Positions 32,491-45,172 of a stretch of DNA of 64,000 nucleotides are shown here, in pieces (the first letter of the stretch is position 1; each line of letters starts with the position of its first letter). The DNA is taken from positions 113,627,153 through 113,691,152 of the forward strand of contig OV884014.1 of NCBI GenBank assembly GCA_930367205.1. Reading direction: 5' to 3'. A program made the position numbers and the translations under genes. The notes beneath the pieces are model-generated. The model did no database searches. It had not been told where the DNA came from and saw only the letters and a program-made list of their open reading frames with translations. Source of the stretch: Acanthosoma haemorrhoidale (Eukaryota > Arthropoda > Insecta > Hemiptera > Acanthosomatidae).

Positions 32491-34121
32491 GAGGGGACAC
32501 TGCAACGCCAATCGTCCAACAGTCATCCGTTAGGTCGTGCTCGTCTTATTGTTTTTGACTCGTCAATTGAACTTTTTGTTCACGTCATATGAACCACTAG
32601 AGGTCGTTGACGCCCGCACATATCCACTCATCGATAAGCCCAAGTACTCCCAAGTCCTCAGATCCATACGTGCTCTGTGAGACTTGACGTGTCACCCAAA
32701 GCCCCGAGGATCAAGAGGCCCCAGACCCACGAGCACACTCCCCGCATCATAATGTTATTTACAGCAAGGATTGTAAGAAATTTAACTATAGACTCCTTTG
32801 TTTATATAGTGTTTCTATTAGTTTTAATTAATTGTAAGTATTTGATATTTTTGTAATTTTCTATTTGTTATACGTTTGACATTGATTAAAAAAGTCTTTA
32901 AAAGTGATTCTCTACCCGGGAGAGTTGAGAAACCAACAGAATTGTGAAAAATTTATTTTTTATTTAAATAAAACATTATAAATTTCCTAAAGTCATATAA
33001 CTTGGGATTTTTATGGTGTCTTATCTGTTGGGAAGATGACAAAAATTAAAATTTCATCTTGTTTATTATTCCATTTTAATCCTATGATAATAGAGTATAT
33101 GTATTTTATTTTTCAATTAACTAAAACATTTTTTATTCCTTACTTAGACAAGATTAAGCACCTGCTTACTTTGCGTATTAGACGATGAAACATTTCTTGA
33201 GAGTCTTTTTAGTTATGAAGGAATGACTTACTCCACAAATGAAGCGAAATGGTTGTTTGGAATCAGTTTAAAATATCTCTTTACTAAATTACTACTTAGG
33301 GAGATTAAATATATAAGAACAGGTGTAAATATTTAGAATCAGTATTAGTTTTTACAAGAATTTAGATTTTTGGCTGTGAGTGGTTTTCGAATATTTTTAT
33401 TAAAAATAGTTTTAGTAAAAATAGAAGAGACCTGAATCTTCAATATTCTGAAAATTTTATTATCAGCGTTTCCCATAATACTACCATCTTCAGAACTTCA
33501 CAATTGTCACTAAAGCACCAATAAAAGAATTAAAAATATACAATTTGTCAAACTACATAAAATTATATTAATTGTTATAGGGAATCTCGTGACAATATTA
33601 AAGCTCTAAATATGCCAGAATGAATTATGACAAAATTAATTAAATCTTCCGGATCGAACGTTTGTTTTTCAAGATAATTTTATCTTTTTTATCCTATTTT
33701 ATCTTTTTTATCCTATTTTATCAGTCCCACTTAGCCTGATTCGCACTTCATCTATTTACATTCATGTATTATATTATAACCGAATGATGATTGGACCACA
33801 CTCATGGCCACCTCATGTCTCAAGGACCACCGTTCAACTTCCGTTATTGCGCCGGTAAATTATCTACCGGCTGCATGACGATTAAATGCCTTCGCTATGA
33901 GGAAAAATGGCCACCATTCACTCCCTACCCATCAATTTGGGCCAATGGAGAAGAATTGACGGCCGACAGTAGACCCGAGAGATAAAATATATTAAGGTAT
34001 TGTAACAAAAACCGAAAGATGAACTGCAAATGAACAGACCAGTGTTCAACGCTCGTGATGAAAATAGGCTAGTCCTCTTGTATTAAATCCATCTAATCAC
34101 CATATTACGTTTTACACCAAA
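32491..34121. other. Unassigned AT-rich DNA
   Basis: A short imperfect direct repeat of about 20 bases ('tttttatcctattttatc' type) occurs at 33677-33722. The 64-codon frame at 33791-33985 is unusually even in composition, but I recognise nothing in it. Confidence 0.35.
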
Positions 34122-34126
34122 TACAC
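34122..34126. repeat. Target site duplication TACAC (left)
   Basis: Matches 34748-34752. Confidence 0.85.
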
Positions 34127-34747
34127 TGTGGCGATTCTTAGTAATTAAGGAAATCACCCTATACGCTATTGCAGATATATTATAGACAAAGGTAAATAAC
34201 ATGAACAAAAGTAAATTATTATAAATCTTTTAGCAATAAAGAAAACGCAGAAGCAAGTAACACGAGACGGGACTACGTCTGTCAGTCATAAATTAGAGAG
34301 ACCCTTACAGCCCAGGCCTGCGGGGACCCTTAACACATGTAAACCACAGGCTAAGTGGTCCTGTCAGCAGCCTGACCGATTACGGAGAATCGGCACGGTC
34401 ATCACCACATGTTAGGATCTCGCAGGCACTAAGCAACCTTTTTGTTTCAGCCCCTCCGAGGAGGCGTGGGACATATTTAACAGGGGAGGCTAGCCCCGGA
34501 CGACCAGTCTTTCGCGACCGTTCCTCAGTGAAACTTGCTTCTGTTCGAACTCTGAAACTTTGACTTATTCTTTATGAATCCTCTGTATCTTTTGAACATA
34601 GTGCATTGTCGGGGCGCACACCTATCAGAAATGGAGTCAGATATTAACGCCGACATGGAACGATTGTCCATGTTATTAACTCGAACAATCCGCACCTGTC
34701 ACCAGGGCTAGAGTGATTGGGCACTCCCCTAGTGACATTTCCCGACA
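34127..34747 (+). mobile_element. Family E solo LTR, 621 bp
   Basis: Starts TGTGGCGATT and ends TTTCCCGACA, bounded by TACAC on both sides. It shares the family order: 'aaatcaccctata' near the start, 'agcaataaa' plus repeated 'cagtcataaa'-like units, a TATA-like 'catatttaaca', and the end block 'tgtcaccagggctagagtga'. No coding interior. It lies next to a J1 3' terminus. Confidence 0.88.
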
Positions 34748-34752
34748 TACAC
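34748..34752. repeat. Target site duplication TACAC (right)
   Basis: Matches 34122-34126. Confidence 0.85.
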
Positions 34753-34860
34753 TGTTTGTAAATACTGTATGAATGAGATCATTTATCACCATTACTTATT
34801 GTCAAATAAAAGGCATATTGTAATTTTATCGTAATAAAGTTGTTTTTATTATTATTAATT
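34753..34860 (+). mobile_element. J1 3' terminal fragment
   Basis: Carries 'tgtttgtaaatactgtatga', 'gtcaaataaaaggcatattg' and the ending 'cgtaataaagttgttt'. The family E LTR sits directly at its 5' edge. Confidence 0.65.
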
Positions 34861-35271
34861 ATACCCTTCCACAACCACGGCAAATATTCATATATAATCC
34901 AAAGAATGTATGTTTTTCGGCTAAATCGTGTGAAAAAAAACAAAAAAAAACACTTTATTATGGGACAAAAAGGAAAAAAATTCGTTAGTCTAGGTGAGAA
35001 AAAAACAATTACATACATACTGATGCGATCAGCTTATAATTAATAAAGGGCCTATGATACATATGTGATGACTTCAATGAACCAAAAGTATTGCAATAAA
35101 AAACATAATTGAGAAAAAACGAACTATAGGAGCTTTCAGAAGGGGGAAGAGGGCGTGGAAGGTTTCTGGAATGAATGAAAAATAAATTAATGGAAAATAA
35201 ATAACAATGACGAATTATAAGATTGGAGGGAGGAAGGAACTGGTAAAGTCTATATTTAAAGAATGGAGGTT
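34861..35271. other. Unassigned AT-rich DNA
   Basis: Only overlapping lysine/phenylalanine-rich short frames from A/T runs. Confidence 0.4.
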
Positions 35272-35405
35272 GGTAATTTTTTTTTTTCTTTCTTCATAGC
35301 CCCTTTAAATTTTCAGATAATTATATACAATTATAGATCCTCAGGTGAATCCATTTACAAATTATTTTGTATTTCCTGTAGCATCACTACATTATATACA
35401 GGTTT

Positions 35406-35417
35406 TGTTATTTTATA
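35406..35417. repeat. Target site duplication TGTTATTTTATA (left)
   Basis: Twelve bases identical to 35602-35613. In the other family C copies (near 2690 and 43440) the corresponding sequence occurs once. Confidence 0.9.
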
Positions 35418-35601
35418 TTTTTTTTTTTTTCTTAGCTCTCAAACTTATCAATTAGGATGTGGGAAAATTATTTTGGGCTAATGAGTGCCTTTCACTAAGG
35501 GGAGCCCCCCATTTGAAGGATGTATAAGAAGGATATAGGGTGGGGTATACCTAAAGGAGGCGGGTGGAATCAGGAAGGTAGTGAGAGTCTACCGAGGGTG
35601 G
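35418..35601 (-). mobile_element. Element B copy, 3' end only, nested in family C
   Basis: The reverse complement of 27470-27640, including the poly-A (T-run at 35418-35430). It is severely 5'-truncated, which is the usual result of incomplete target-primed reverse transcription. Confidence 0.9.
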
Positions 35602-35613
35602 TGTTATTTTATA
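35602..35613. repeat. Target site duplication TGTTATTTTATA (right)
   Basis: Matches 35406-35417. Confidence 0.9.
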
Positions 35614-35866
35614 GAAATTATATAATGAATAAACAAGTATAATGATATACATTATACGTGACTAGACTAATCTGACTAATAAGGTGACGGGGCTCACCTT
35701 TTTGATCAACCTTAAAACTAACTTACATACTAATTCTTATCCTAATTTTTCCCGACAGTCTGTTGCCATCGATGCGGGAGGGGTGGTGGGGTCATAGCGT
35801 TAAACACTGGATTTGTCAGGTGCTGCAACGAGTAAAAAACTTAATGTGGAGGAGGTTGGTAAGGGA

Positions 35867-37040
<1,174 letters not shown>

Positions 37041-37748
37041 CTCTTTTCCGGGTTGTTTAATTTACTCTGTCCGTACAATCCGAATTCAATAACATATTTA
37101 ATAGTAAAATATACGTTACGCATTGTAGAAATAATTGACTATCATACGATCAGTCGCCATTGTACAATACCATAAATACATAGAGAAAGGAGCAAATTCC
37201 ACGTACCTTTTTTGATAGCAAAGCCTCTCCCTTTACTCAATAATAATTTTCGCTCTTTGGTTGTGTAATTGCAAATAGTCAGCGCCACGGAGTGAATAAA
37301 GAGCCGTTTTTAATGTTGATCATTTCATTTTTAATCGACATTTCATTCTGACATTTATCACTTGGTAGTTTATTAGTTCTGTATTGGAAGTAAGTCCGAA
37401 GAGAAAAATTTATGGCTTAAACCACTCAAAGTAATAAATGAGAGTCTTGTAGCTAGCCTATTATTTTATTTACAATTTAGCGCAATGGACATTAAAAATA
37501 GGAATAGCTAGCAATAATATCCTTTGAGGCCGATTCAGGTCATATAATAAAATGATTTCCTCCAGAAAATTAACAAACTGGATTCCTGCCTTTCTGATCA
37601 AGCCAAAGCAAACATTTTCAATTTTGAACTGGCTTTCGACAAATTGACTGCATCGTTGACATACCGTCTTATTCCGAAACTTTCCAATCATATAAGTTTA
37701 TTCTAAAACTTCTAAGTTATCTTGTATACATCATCAAATCTTTTTTTG
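37041..37748. other. Unassigned AT-rich DNA
   Basis: Nothing recognised on either strand. Confidence 0.4.
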
Positions 37749-38015
37749 TTTTATTTATTGATTAACAACTTTATTATGATAAAATTACAATCTGCCTGAT
37801 TGGGTTACAAGTAATTGTGATAAATGATCTCATTTATACAAATTTACAATTTTCATTTACTAGCTCAGTCATACTATATATACAAACAGCCCAGAGGCCC
37901 CCAAGTCCACATAGTTGTCACCTCCCTCGCGCGCGAAGGAGGAAGCGGAGTCTTGGGATGCCCCCACGCTCCTTCTTCAGCCGCGTCACCGGATACGAGC
38001 CAGTGGAGGCTGTTT
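37749..38015 (-). mobile_element. J1 3' UTR fragment
   Basis: A complete J1 3' end in reverse: 'acaactttattatgataaaa' (terminus), 'cagcccagaggcccccaagt' and 'tcaccggatacgagccagtg'. It breaks off at a T-run at 38012. Confidence 0.7.
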
Positions 38016-38485
38016 TTTTTTTTGTTTTACAGACGAGGTCATGCCAGTGTAAATACTGCAGTTGGAACAAACATTAAAGAATTATTGTGGCCTTTCTTCT
38101 AAATGCTAAACTGAACACTCTCATATTTTTATTTATTTTTGAACCAACAACCACAATGACCCTTTCTGTGCACTCCGATGTCGTCCTAATAGACCAATAG
38201 TTCAATCAAGTTACAATTTATTCCTTTGAAATATGAAAAAAAACAAAAAAAACTCATCACATTTAGAAGGTATTTTGAAGACAACTCTTAAAAAATAATT
38301 ATCCAGAATTGACAATTCATTTAAAATTTTAACGCATGAAATCGCTTCTAGAGAGATAGTATGATGACTGCAATTTTCTTCAAAATAAGTCTTCTTTGAA
38401 CTAGGCCAGTCTATCCAGGAGAAGCTCAAATCATCAATTTACCAAGACATTTTTTAGTTCTATCTTCTTGTATTGTGTTCCTTTT
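38016..38485. other. Unassigned AT-rich DNA
   Basis: Nothing recognised. Confidence 0.4.
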
Positions 38486-38785
38486 ATAAAATTTCATCAA
38501 AAAAAAATACGCATTAATCTATGTAAAGATTTATAGTATCATGGTTTGAATTGTTAGCAGTTAACCATCCTTTACCCTCACTGAAAAATATCCCATCGTC
38601 GATAGAATGATGAAGAATTTGAATACAAAGAAGTGTGACCGTTCAAATGATTTTCTAAGTATGCAGAATAAAACAAAATAAGATACTAGTAAAACGTATA
38701 AATTAATATTATAATACAGAAAAAAAATCAAATCCATCGTTAAAAAAGTATTATAGACAATCTCAAATCTACACTTGAATGTTTG
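38486..38785. repeat. Segmental direct repeat, copy 1
   Basis: About 300 bases repeated in the same orientation at 39204-39511 with few differences. Example shared blocks: 'gtttgaattgttagcagtta' and 'catcgtcgatagaatgatga'. Non-coding. Confidence 0.9.
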
Positions 38786-39203
38786 TTGAACGTTGCCAAT
38801 AAATAGTATACAAGTATATTAATACAAATTACAATTTTTTTCACGAAAAGTACTCACTGAATGTCCACGTGGCCACTTCTTACCAATAACCATGTGGCGA
38901 TCTCTTTCATGACGGTTTTTCATCCAAACCGATAACACATATGCTATAATAAATTACTTTAAGTAATAAATAAAATGGCGAAGGTACACTGATCCATGGA
39001 ACAAATATCATATCATTTCGATTTTATAAGCCAAATATTTCAGCAACATAAACTCCAAGGGAGGCTATGTCAATATAAGCTTCAGATACTTTACAAGCGC
39101 TAAACAGAAAAAGATGAGGTCGATTTGTTTGAGAATCTGTGGATAAGATGCCTTCAGCCCTTCAGTAGACAATTGCGATATGACTCTACAATATTCCTAC
39201 TAC
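38786..39203. repeat. Dispersed repeat K, copy 1
   Basis: About 415 bases that recur at 44163-44570 in the same orientation ('aacgttgccaataaatagta' at the left, 'gacaattgcgatatgactc' at the right). No terminal inverted repeats and no coding frame were seen. It lies exactly between the two direct repeats, as if inserted when or after the segment was duplicated. Class unknown. Confidence 0.8.
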
Positions 39204-39511
39204 ATAAAATTTCATCAAAAAATGTATACGCATTAATCTATGTAAAGATTTATAGTACCATGGTTTGAATTGTTAGCAGTTAACCATCCTTTACCCTCAC
39301 TGAAAAATATCCCATCGTCGATAGAATGATGAAGAATTTGAATACAAAGAAGTGTGACCGTTCAAATAATTTTCTAAGTATGCAGAATAAAACAAAATAA
39401 GATACAAAAATACCTATAAAATGTATAAATTAATATTATAATACAGAAAAAGATCAAATCCATCGTTATAAAAGTGCTATAAACAATCTCAAATCTACAC
39501 TTGAATGTTTG
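39204..39511. repeat. Segmental direct repeat, copy 2
   Basis: Second copy of 38486-38785, with small indels such as an extra 'aaaatac' near 39412. Confidence 0.9.
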
Positions 39512-40227
39512 ATGATGACAATATTTGCAGTCCATCAGGTATAGTTGACTCAGCACACAGTGAGTTAATGCTCATGCCTACATTTTCAAGGGACACTCTC
39601 TTGTTCAAAGGCTCTATGGCTAACTATGAATTAGTGTACTAGTAAATCTCACTATGAATTGGTACTAAATATGTAGAGGTTTTATTTAATAATTTGAATG
39701 CTGATCTCTGTACAAGCTAGTGAACATTGCAAACATTGACAAAGAGGTGATCAAGAAAGGCATGTTTTGAGTGATATGATTTTATCCCTTAAAATAATTT
39801 ATGGTGGTGATTGGATGATTAGTACAGAGAAAAAAATACATTTTTTTTCAGATCAGAGTCAAGGGTGATCACAATAAAAATCCAGCGGTAAAATGTTATG
39901 GATTTTTCAAAATGGAAAGGCACAAAGGGCCATATAATATATAGGGGTTTAAAACATGAAGTTTCCCGTTTCCAAACATTAAAATCAGTTATTCTCAGAC
40001 TTAGGGCCCAATAGGTAGTCTTTGAACTTGAAAATAAGAATACAACAGTTCCAAAGGTTGAACATCTTTGTTAGATACCACCATAACTCCTTGAAGGGGA
40101 GATTCGTGCAGGTTGGCAAACAAATTTTTGAAAGAAACTATGTGCTGGATTAAAGCGGATAAATTGATTTTTATAAAAACCGAATCGGAATCTACAGTGA
40201 CCAATCATTTTACCTATGGAACGTTAC
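39512..40227. other. Unassigned AT-rich DNA
   Basis: Nothing recognised. Confidence 0.4.
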
Positions 40228-40530
40228 TGTAGCGACCACTAACTACTTAAGTTAAATCACCCTATACTCTGGTGCACATATATTGTTAGCAAAAGTAAAA
40301 TGACAAGAACTAAATGTATGTAAATCATTGTAAAGTTTTTAGCAATAAATGCGCGGGAGCCGGCAATCATAAACGTAAGAGGGTCGCCAACCGTCAGCCA
40401 TAAACCTGAAAGGGTTAGCCACCCGGCAGCCATAAACCTGAAAGGGTTAGCCACCTGGAAACCATAAACAGACCCTTTTAGACCTTCGCCGCCTTCTGGC
40501 AGGAAAGGTCAGGGGCATCAAACATTTTCA
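40228..40530 (+). mobile_element. Family E LTR, 3'-truncated
   Basis: Starts TGTAGCGACC and follows the family pattern ('aaatcaccctatactctggt', 'agcaataaa') with three tandem 'ccataaacctgaaagggtta'-type units (about 40375-40470). Homology stops near 40530, and no CCGACA end or matching duplication of the left flank GTTAC was found. Confidence 0.7.
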
Positions 40531-40970
40531 AAATCAAATATTAATATAATCAATTTAGCCTATTTTTTAATCGCCCGAAATCTTATCGTGTGGGCTATCA
40601 AAAAATTCTCGAAACTTTTTGCAGCAAAAAAAAACTATTTTCAAGAGCGAGCCATTGGTGTTGTTACTTGAAATAAGCTTAACTCCTTTGCCCAACCACC
40701 CGTTTCTCTGAGACTCAATTTTAATATTTGTTTTATTTTCCTAAGGAAACAAAAATACTGACACCGCTTTTCCTACGTTCCATATTTTTTTCAGAAAAAT
40801 CCTCATAACTTGCCTTGACTGCTATCCAAGTGATTTTGTTTAGTATAGGAATGTTTAGATACGGCGACCATTGGTTAAATTTACGATCATTGATACAGTT
40901 ACGTACACTTTTCAGTAGTGTGCTCTCTTCTTGAGCTCGGCTAGTCCGAAGGGAGAGGCTATACTTTCAA
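40531..40970. other. Unassigned AT-rich DNA
   Basis: Nothing recognised. Confidence 0.4.
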
Positions 40971-41292
40971 CCCTGTGACAGCGGAGTCCTGGCAATGGCC
41001 AGTTTCTCCAATCGAGCGCGTATGTGGCCCTCGCGCTCTTCGTCAGCCTCCACATCGCTCGTATCTGGTGACGCGGCTGATGGAGGACTTTCCAAGACTC
41101 CGCTATCTCTTTCGCATGCGAGGGAAGTGACAACCATTTGGATTTGGGGGGCCTCTGGGCTGTTTGTAAATACTGAATGAATGACTGAAAGAATGATAAA
41201 TTGTAAATATGGTATTAATGAGAACATTTATCTCAATTATTTAATGCCTGATAAAGCAGATTGTAATTTTAGCACAATAAAGAAGTTTCAGA
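40971..41292 (+). mobile_element. J1 3' UTR, near complete
   Basis: Runs from 'ggcaatggccagtttctcca' through 'tctggtgacgcggctgatgg' to 'cacaataaagaagtttcag'. It holds all blocks of the J1 3' UTR in order and can serve as the family reference. No coding part; the short frames at 40912-41227 are UTR. Confidence 0.75.
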
Positions 41293-42035
41293 ATGAAAAA
41301 ATACTTTTAACAGGGTTCAGGGCTATTTTTTGGTTTGTCTGTCCGTTTATTTCACGATAGCTGTCGAAAATAATATATTCAGATCGCTGAACTTTTAAAG
41401 GTTTATTCCTCAATGGGATTTTATTTACCCTTATCTGAGGTTTTAAGAGTAGTTGGGTTGAGTTGTTTAATATTTAGTTTACTGTTGTTAAGTCTAAAAA
41501 ATTAGGTAACACATAAAGAAAATAGGTTATAATTAGCAAATGAACTATTTTTTAATTATAAATTTGTTTTAAAAAAAATTGCAAGTAGTTAGGAAACTTT
41601 CACATCACTCACTCAAAATTATATATATATATATTTCATAATTTGAAAAAAGGCCTTGTATTATTTTACAGGAATCTAAAAAATCTATTTTCTCCCTGAC
41701 CTATTTCACCTAGAGCAAAGAAATTTTGCATTAATACTATATGTCACATCGGTTTTCTGTTTCTTATAAAAATATGTAAAATTGTTCGTTTATTTGCAAT
41801 CTGTTCATTCTGTATTCCTTTGATATATGCACGTTTAAATATGTTATGCTAGTTCCTAACATCTCTTGTATGTATAATGTTACCATAATGGTAACACCAT
41901 TATATTAAATTAAATATTATGCATTCCAAACAACTCCGGACTACCTGAAACTGACACCGCTTACCAACAGCGGCAGCGTTACCTACCTGGTCTCTACCAT
42001 AGATGTCTTACCATCTATTTATTTTCTGAGACTAC
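41293..42035. other. Unassigned AT-rich DNA
   Basis: A short (AT) run lies near 41620. Nothing else was recognised. Confidence 0.4.
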
Positions 42036-42171
42036 TGGAGAGATACCCCGATCCGTACGAATCAAGTATATCTCGTCCTAAAAAAGAGAGATTCCTCTCA
42101 ATTCAAAACCAGAACAGATAATTATTTATGAAGCAGCTGCTATATATATTAACGAGAATGAACTTTTTTTT
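42036..42171. repeat. 135-bp direct repeat, copy 1
   Basis: Repeated at 43161-43295 with only a few substitutions ('tggagagataccccgatccg' start, 'aacgagaatgaactttttt' end). Confidence 0.9.
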
Positions 42172-42219
42172 ATTTATTGTTTTTCCATCTTACCTCCTAT
42201 TACAATAATACATAGATTA

Positions 42220-42224
42220 TACGT
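42220..42224. repeat. Target site duplication TACGT (left)
   Basis: Matches 42855-42859. Confidence 0.85.
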
Positions 42225-42854
42225 TGTAGCTAACTACATAAGTGTTAAATCACCCTATACTTTGGTGCCTATGTAATGTATTCGAGTTAAATTTAAATCA
42301 TGGTGAAAGTTTACCCTAGCAATAAACGCAGGGGGCCGGCAGTCGTAAAACAAGTCAGGTACACCGGCCTAAAAGCTGGCCGTAATAAAACAGACCCTGT
42401 AGACCTAGGGTCACCTCCAGGTGATCATAAACCTAAATGGGTGAGTCCCTAGCATGCCATAAACGGCCGTAAACTAAGCAACCCTTGTCTCCGGTCACGC
42501 GCCTTGTGACAGAGGTGCAGGTGTGCCATCATAAACATACCCCTTTCAGGCCGGTAGGAAGGGGAAATAATATTTAAACCAGGGCGTTTCGTCCTGTAAG
42601 CCCACTCAGTCTACTACTCTCGTAGTCTCCTCACCAGCTTCCACTCGGTGATGCTTTACGCCCGGGCCACTGGCTCGGGAACTCAGTCTTCTACTCTCTA
42701 TCTCTCTTCATCCGCAGTTACTCGGTGTAGCTTTACGCCAGGGCCTGGAAGTCAGTCTATTAGACTCCTCGTCACTCCATGTTATAAACTACAACAATCC
42801 GCACTTGTCACCAGGGCTAGAGTGATTAGGCACTCCCCTAGAGGCAAACCGACA
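42225..42854 (+). mobile_element. Family E solo LTR, 630 bp
   Basis: TGTAGCTAAC start, AAACCGACA end, perfect TACGT duplication. Inside: 'aaatcaccctatactttggt', 'agcaataaac', several 'cataaac' units, a TATA-like 'taatatttaaacc' near 42570, and the end block 'tgtcaccagggctagagtga'. No coding interior. The open frame 42648-43094 starts in the LTR and reads into the exon-like fragment, so its first two thirds are LTR. Confidence 0.88.
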
Positions 42855-42859
42855 TACGT
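42855..42859. repeat. Target site duplication TACGT (right)
   Basis: Matches 42220-42224. Confidence 0.85.
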
Positions 42860-43160
42860 GTTTCCTGATGATGACAATCACTGCTTTAATGCCATAGGCA
42901 GCTGCGACGGGCTGGGAGGCCTCAACCCCGCCCTCTGCAGGGACCACGGGGAATTGGAAGAAGAGTACCACTACCCGGAAGGGCACCTGGGCCGCCTCTG
43001 GTTCTACCTCCGCTACGAAGCAGGATGCGAGATTTTAAATGTTTTCAAGTCACTGCCTATGATCCTATGTTTTGATCAAAGTATGCTAAAATAGCGAATC
43101 AACGATTTATTTGTCCCAGAATTTGGGTACTAGTGTGCCTTATATTTGGATAGGCACTTC

Positions 43161-43295
43161 TGGAGAGATACCCCGATCCGTACGAATCAAGTATATCTCG
43201 TCCTAAAAAAGAGAGATTCCTCTCACTTCAAAACCAGAACAGATAATTATTTATGAAGCAGCTGCTATACATATTAACGAGAATGAACTTTTTTA
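43161..43295. repeat. 135-bp direct repeat, copy 2
   Basis: Second copy of 42036-42171. It is followed directly by the T-run of a family C insertion. Confidence 0.9.
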
Positions 43296-43658
43296 TTTTT
43301 TTTTTGTTTTATATCTTTTTGTTTTTTTCTCCTAGCCCCTTTAAATTCACAGATAATTAATGATCGTAGATCCTCAGGAAAATTTACAATTTATGTTTGT
43401 ATTTCCTGTAGTGTCGCTACATTATATACAGGTTTTGCTACTTTACAAAAATCATATAATGGAATAAACAGGTATAATGATATAAATTATACGTGACTGG
43501 ACTAAACTGACTAATAAAGGTGATGGAGCTCACCTTTTTGATCAAACTTAAAACTAACTTACATACTAATTCTTAACCTAGTTTTTCCACGACAGTCTGT
43601 TGCCATCGATGCAGGAGGGGTGGTGGGGTCATTGTGTTAAACACTGGGTTGGTTGTTT
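43296..43658 (-). mobile_element. Family C 3' end
   Basis: T-runs at about 43294-43330 (A-tail), 'cccctttaaattcacagata', 'ggtgatggagctcacctt', 'cgacagtctgttgccatcga', ending in the last codons of ORF2. Homology stops at 43658. Confidence 0.75.
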
Positions 43659-44162
43659 CATATCCACTTGTTGTTCATTATATTTCCTGTAGGTTGGCTT
43701 TTATTTTATACCCCATTTTGAAACTTTCCATTTAGTCGGCTTAAAAAAAAACAACAATCTTGGACACAGTGAAATGACAGTAAGAATGAACCAGTGTTCA
43801 CTTTTATTCTGAATGCAGACCAGCTTTACCCGTCTGACTTGCAGGACTGTATCCTGGCTAAAGCTGGCGCCGAATGTACAATTTCAAACGTTCACACTTT
43901 CATTTTGCCTAGTTGTCATTTAAGGCAATTATAATTGTGAGTGATTGGTTAACATACAAAACGGTATCACATTTGTAATTTCTCATTTGGAAGAATTGGA
44001 AGTTACTGTAAGCTCCGCCCAAGTAGGACCTCGTTTTACTCAGTCATTTTTCACACTAGAATTACTTATTATTTTATTTTTTAATTGCAAATACTAATTG
44101 AGGAATATTCTAAACTAAAAAAAATAAAGTACAATGTTATTTAACTGCATGAAGGAATTACA
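43659..44162. other. Unassigned AT-rich DNA
   Basis: Nothing recognised. Confidence 0.4.
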
Positions 44163-44570
44163 TAACGTTGCCAATAAATAGTATACAAGTATATTAATAC
44201 AAATTACAATTTTTTTCACGAAAAGTACCCACTGAATGTCCACGTGGCCACTTCTTACCAATAACCATGTGACGGTCTCTTTCGTGACGGTTTTTCATCC
44301 AAACCACTAACACATATTCTATAATAAATTCCTTTAAGTAATAAATAAAGTGGCGAAGGTACTGATCCATGGAACAAATATCATATCATTTCGATTTTAT
44401 AAGCCAAATATTACAGCGACATAAACTCCAAGTGATGCTATGCCAATATAAGCTTTAGATACTTTACAAGCGCTAAACAGAAAAAGATGAGGTCGATTTG
44501 TTTGAGAATTCGTGGATAAGATGCCTTCAGCCCTTAAGTAGACAATTGCGATATGACTCATATCAATATT
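44163..44570. repeat. Dispersed repeat K, copy 2
   Basis: Aligns with 38786-39203 over its whole length with a few substitutions and small indels. It is not flanked here by the 300-bp direct repeats, so K is an independent unit. Confidence 0.8.
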
Positions 44571-44594
44571 CATATTTACTACTTTGACATTATT

Positions 44595-45052
44595 ATTCGA
44601 ACATCAAGCGTATCCAATCCTTTCAATCAAAAGAATCGAGAACAATATTAAATGGCCCTTATTACGTCAGCAACAAAACATAACGATCTTAGCATAACTT
44701 ACATTCACGAACTCATCCCTTCTAAGTTCATAAAATTCCATAGTAACATATCCAACCACCCTAATTCCCTAGGACAGTCATTTCACTGCACCACACATCC
44801 CTATAATCCTCCTCGGAGACTGAAACGGCAGTGGCCTCGTGACCTGCTATAAATGCGTGAAAGTGGAAGCCCTGGCAATGGTCAGTTTCTCCGATCATGT
44901 CCTGAGCGTGTGTGGCTCTCGCGCTCTTCGTCAGCATCCACTGGCTCATATCCGGTGATGCAACTGACTGATGAGCGTGGAGGACTTCCCAAGACTCCGC
45001 TTCCTCTTTCGCATGCGAGGAAGGTGACAACCACGTGGATTTGGGAGTCCTG
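44595..45052 (+). pseudogene. J1 element, ORF2 tail and part of 3' UTR
   Basis: Starts in 'aacatcaagcgtatccaatc', includes 'tacgtcagcaacaaaaca' and 'cgtgacctgctataaatgcg', and ends at 'gtggatttgggag' without the terminal J1 sequence. It lies in what should be the intron of the CPCFC cuticle gene, 120 bases before its terminal exon. Confidence 0.75.
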
Positions 45053-45172
45053 AAGTAAAACATTGCTTATATTTACATTCTGTACATGCTTCCTCCGTGT
45101 AACCACAAGTGGTTCATTTTTGTTATTATTCTATGTTATTTTTGTATTAATTTATCATTGTTTGGTTGGCAG

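Larger units (their letters stand above)
35272..35866 (-). mobile_element. Family C 3' end interrupted by a B insertion
   Basis: Minus-strand family C 3' UTR: the T-run near 35278 is the A-tail, then 'ataattatatacaattatag', and 'ggtgacggggctcacc' and 'cgacagtctgttgccatcga' right of the insert. It is split at 35417 by the B copy, with a 12-bp duplication. Confidence 0.8.
42216..43036 (+). pseudogene. Possible synaptotagmin-like C2-domain exon fragment, split by an LTR
   Basis: Removing the solo LTR joins 42216-42224 to 42860-43036 in one frame. The translated part after the LTR reads 'YVFPDDDNHCFNAIG', 'GLNPALCRDHGELEEEYHY', 'PEGHLGRLWFYLRYEAGCE'. The 'LGRLWF..RYE' motif is the first beta-strand of a synaptotagmin C2A domain, and SYT15-like proteins share 'GRLWFSVEYE'. 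A pyrimidine-rich stretch and 'atacatag' just before 42216 make a plausible splice acceptor. No GT donor follows '...GCE' near 43027, so it may be a dead duplicate. The family call is from memory and tentative. Confidence 0.4.

Noticed and set aside
33791..33985. 64-codon frame with balanced composition
   Set aside because: No recognised domain, no splice or polyadenylation context, no second copy; not enough to call an exon.
42648..42854. Start of the 148-codon open frame as a gene start
   Set aside because: This part is family E LTR; only the sequence after 42860 looks exon-like.
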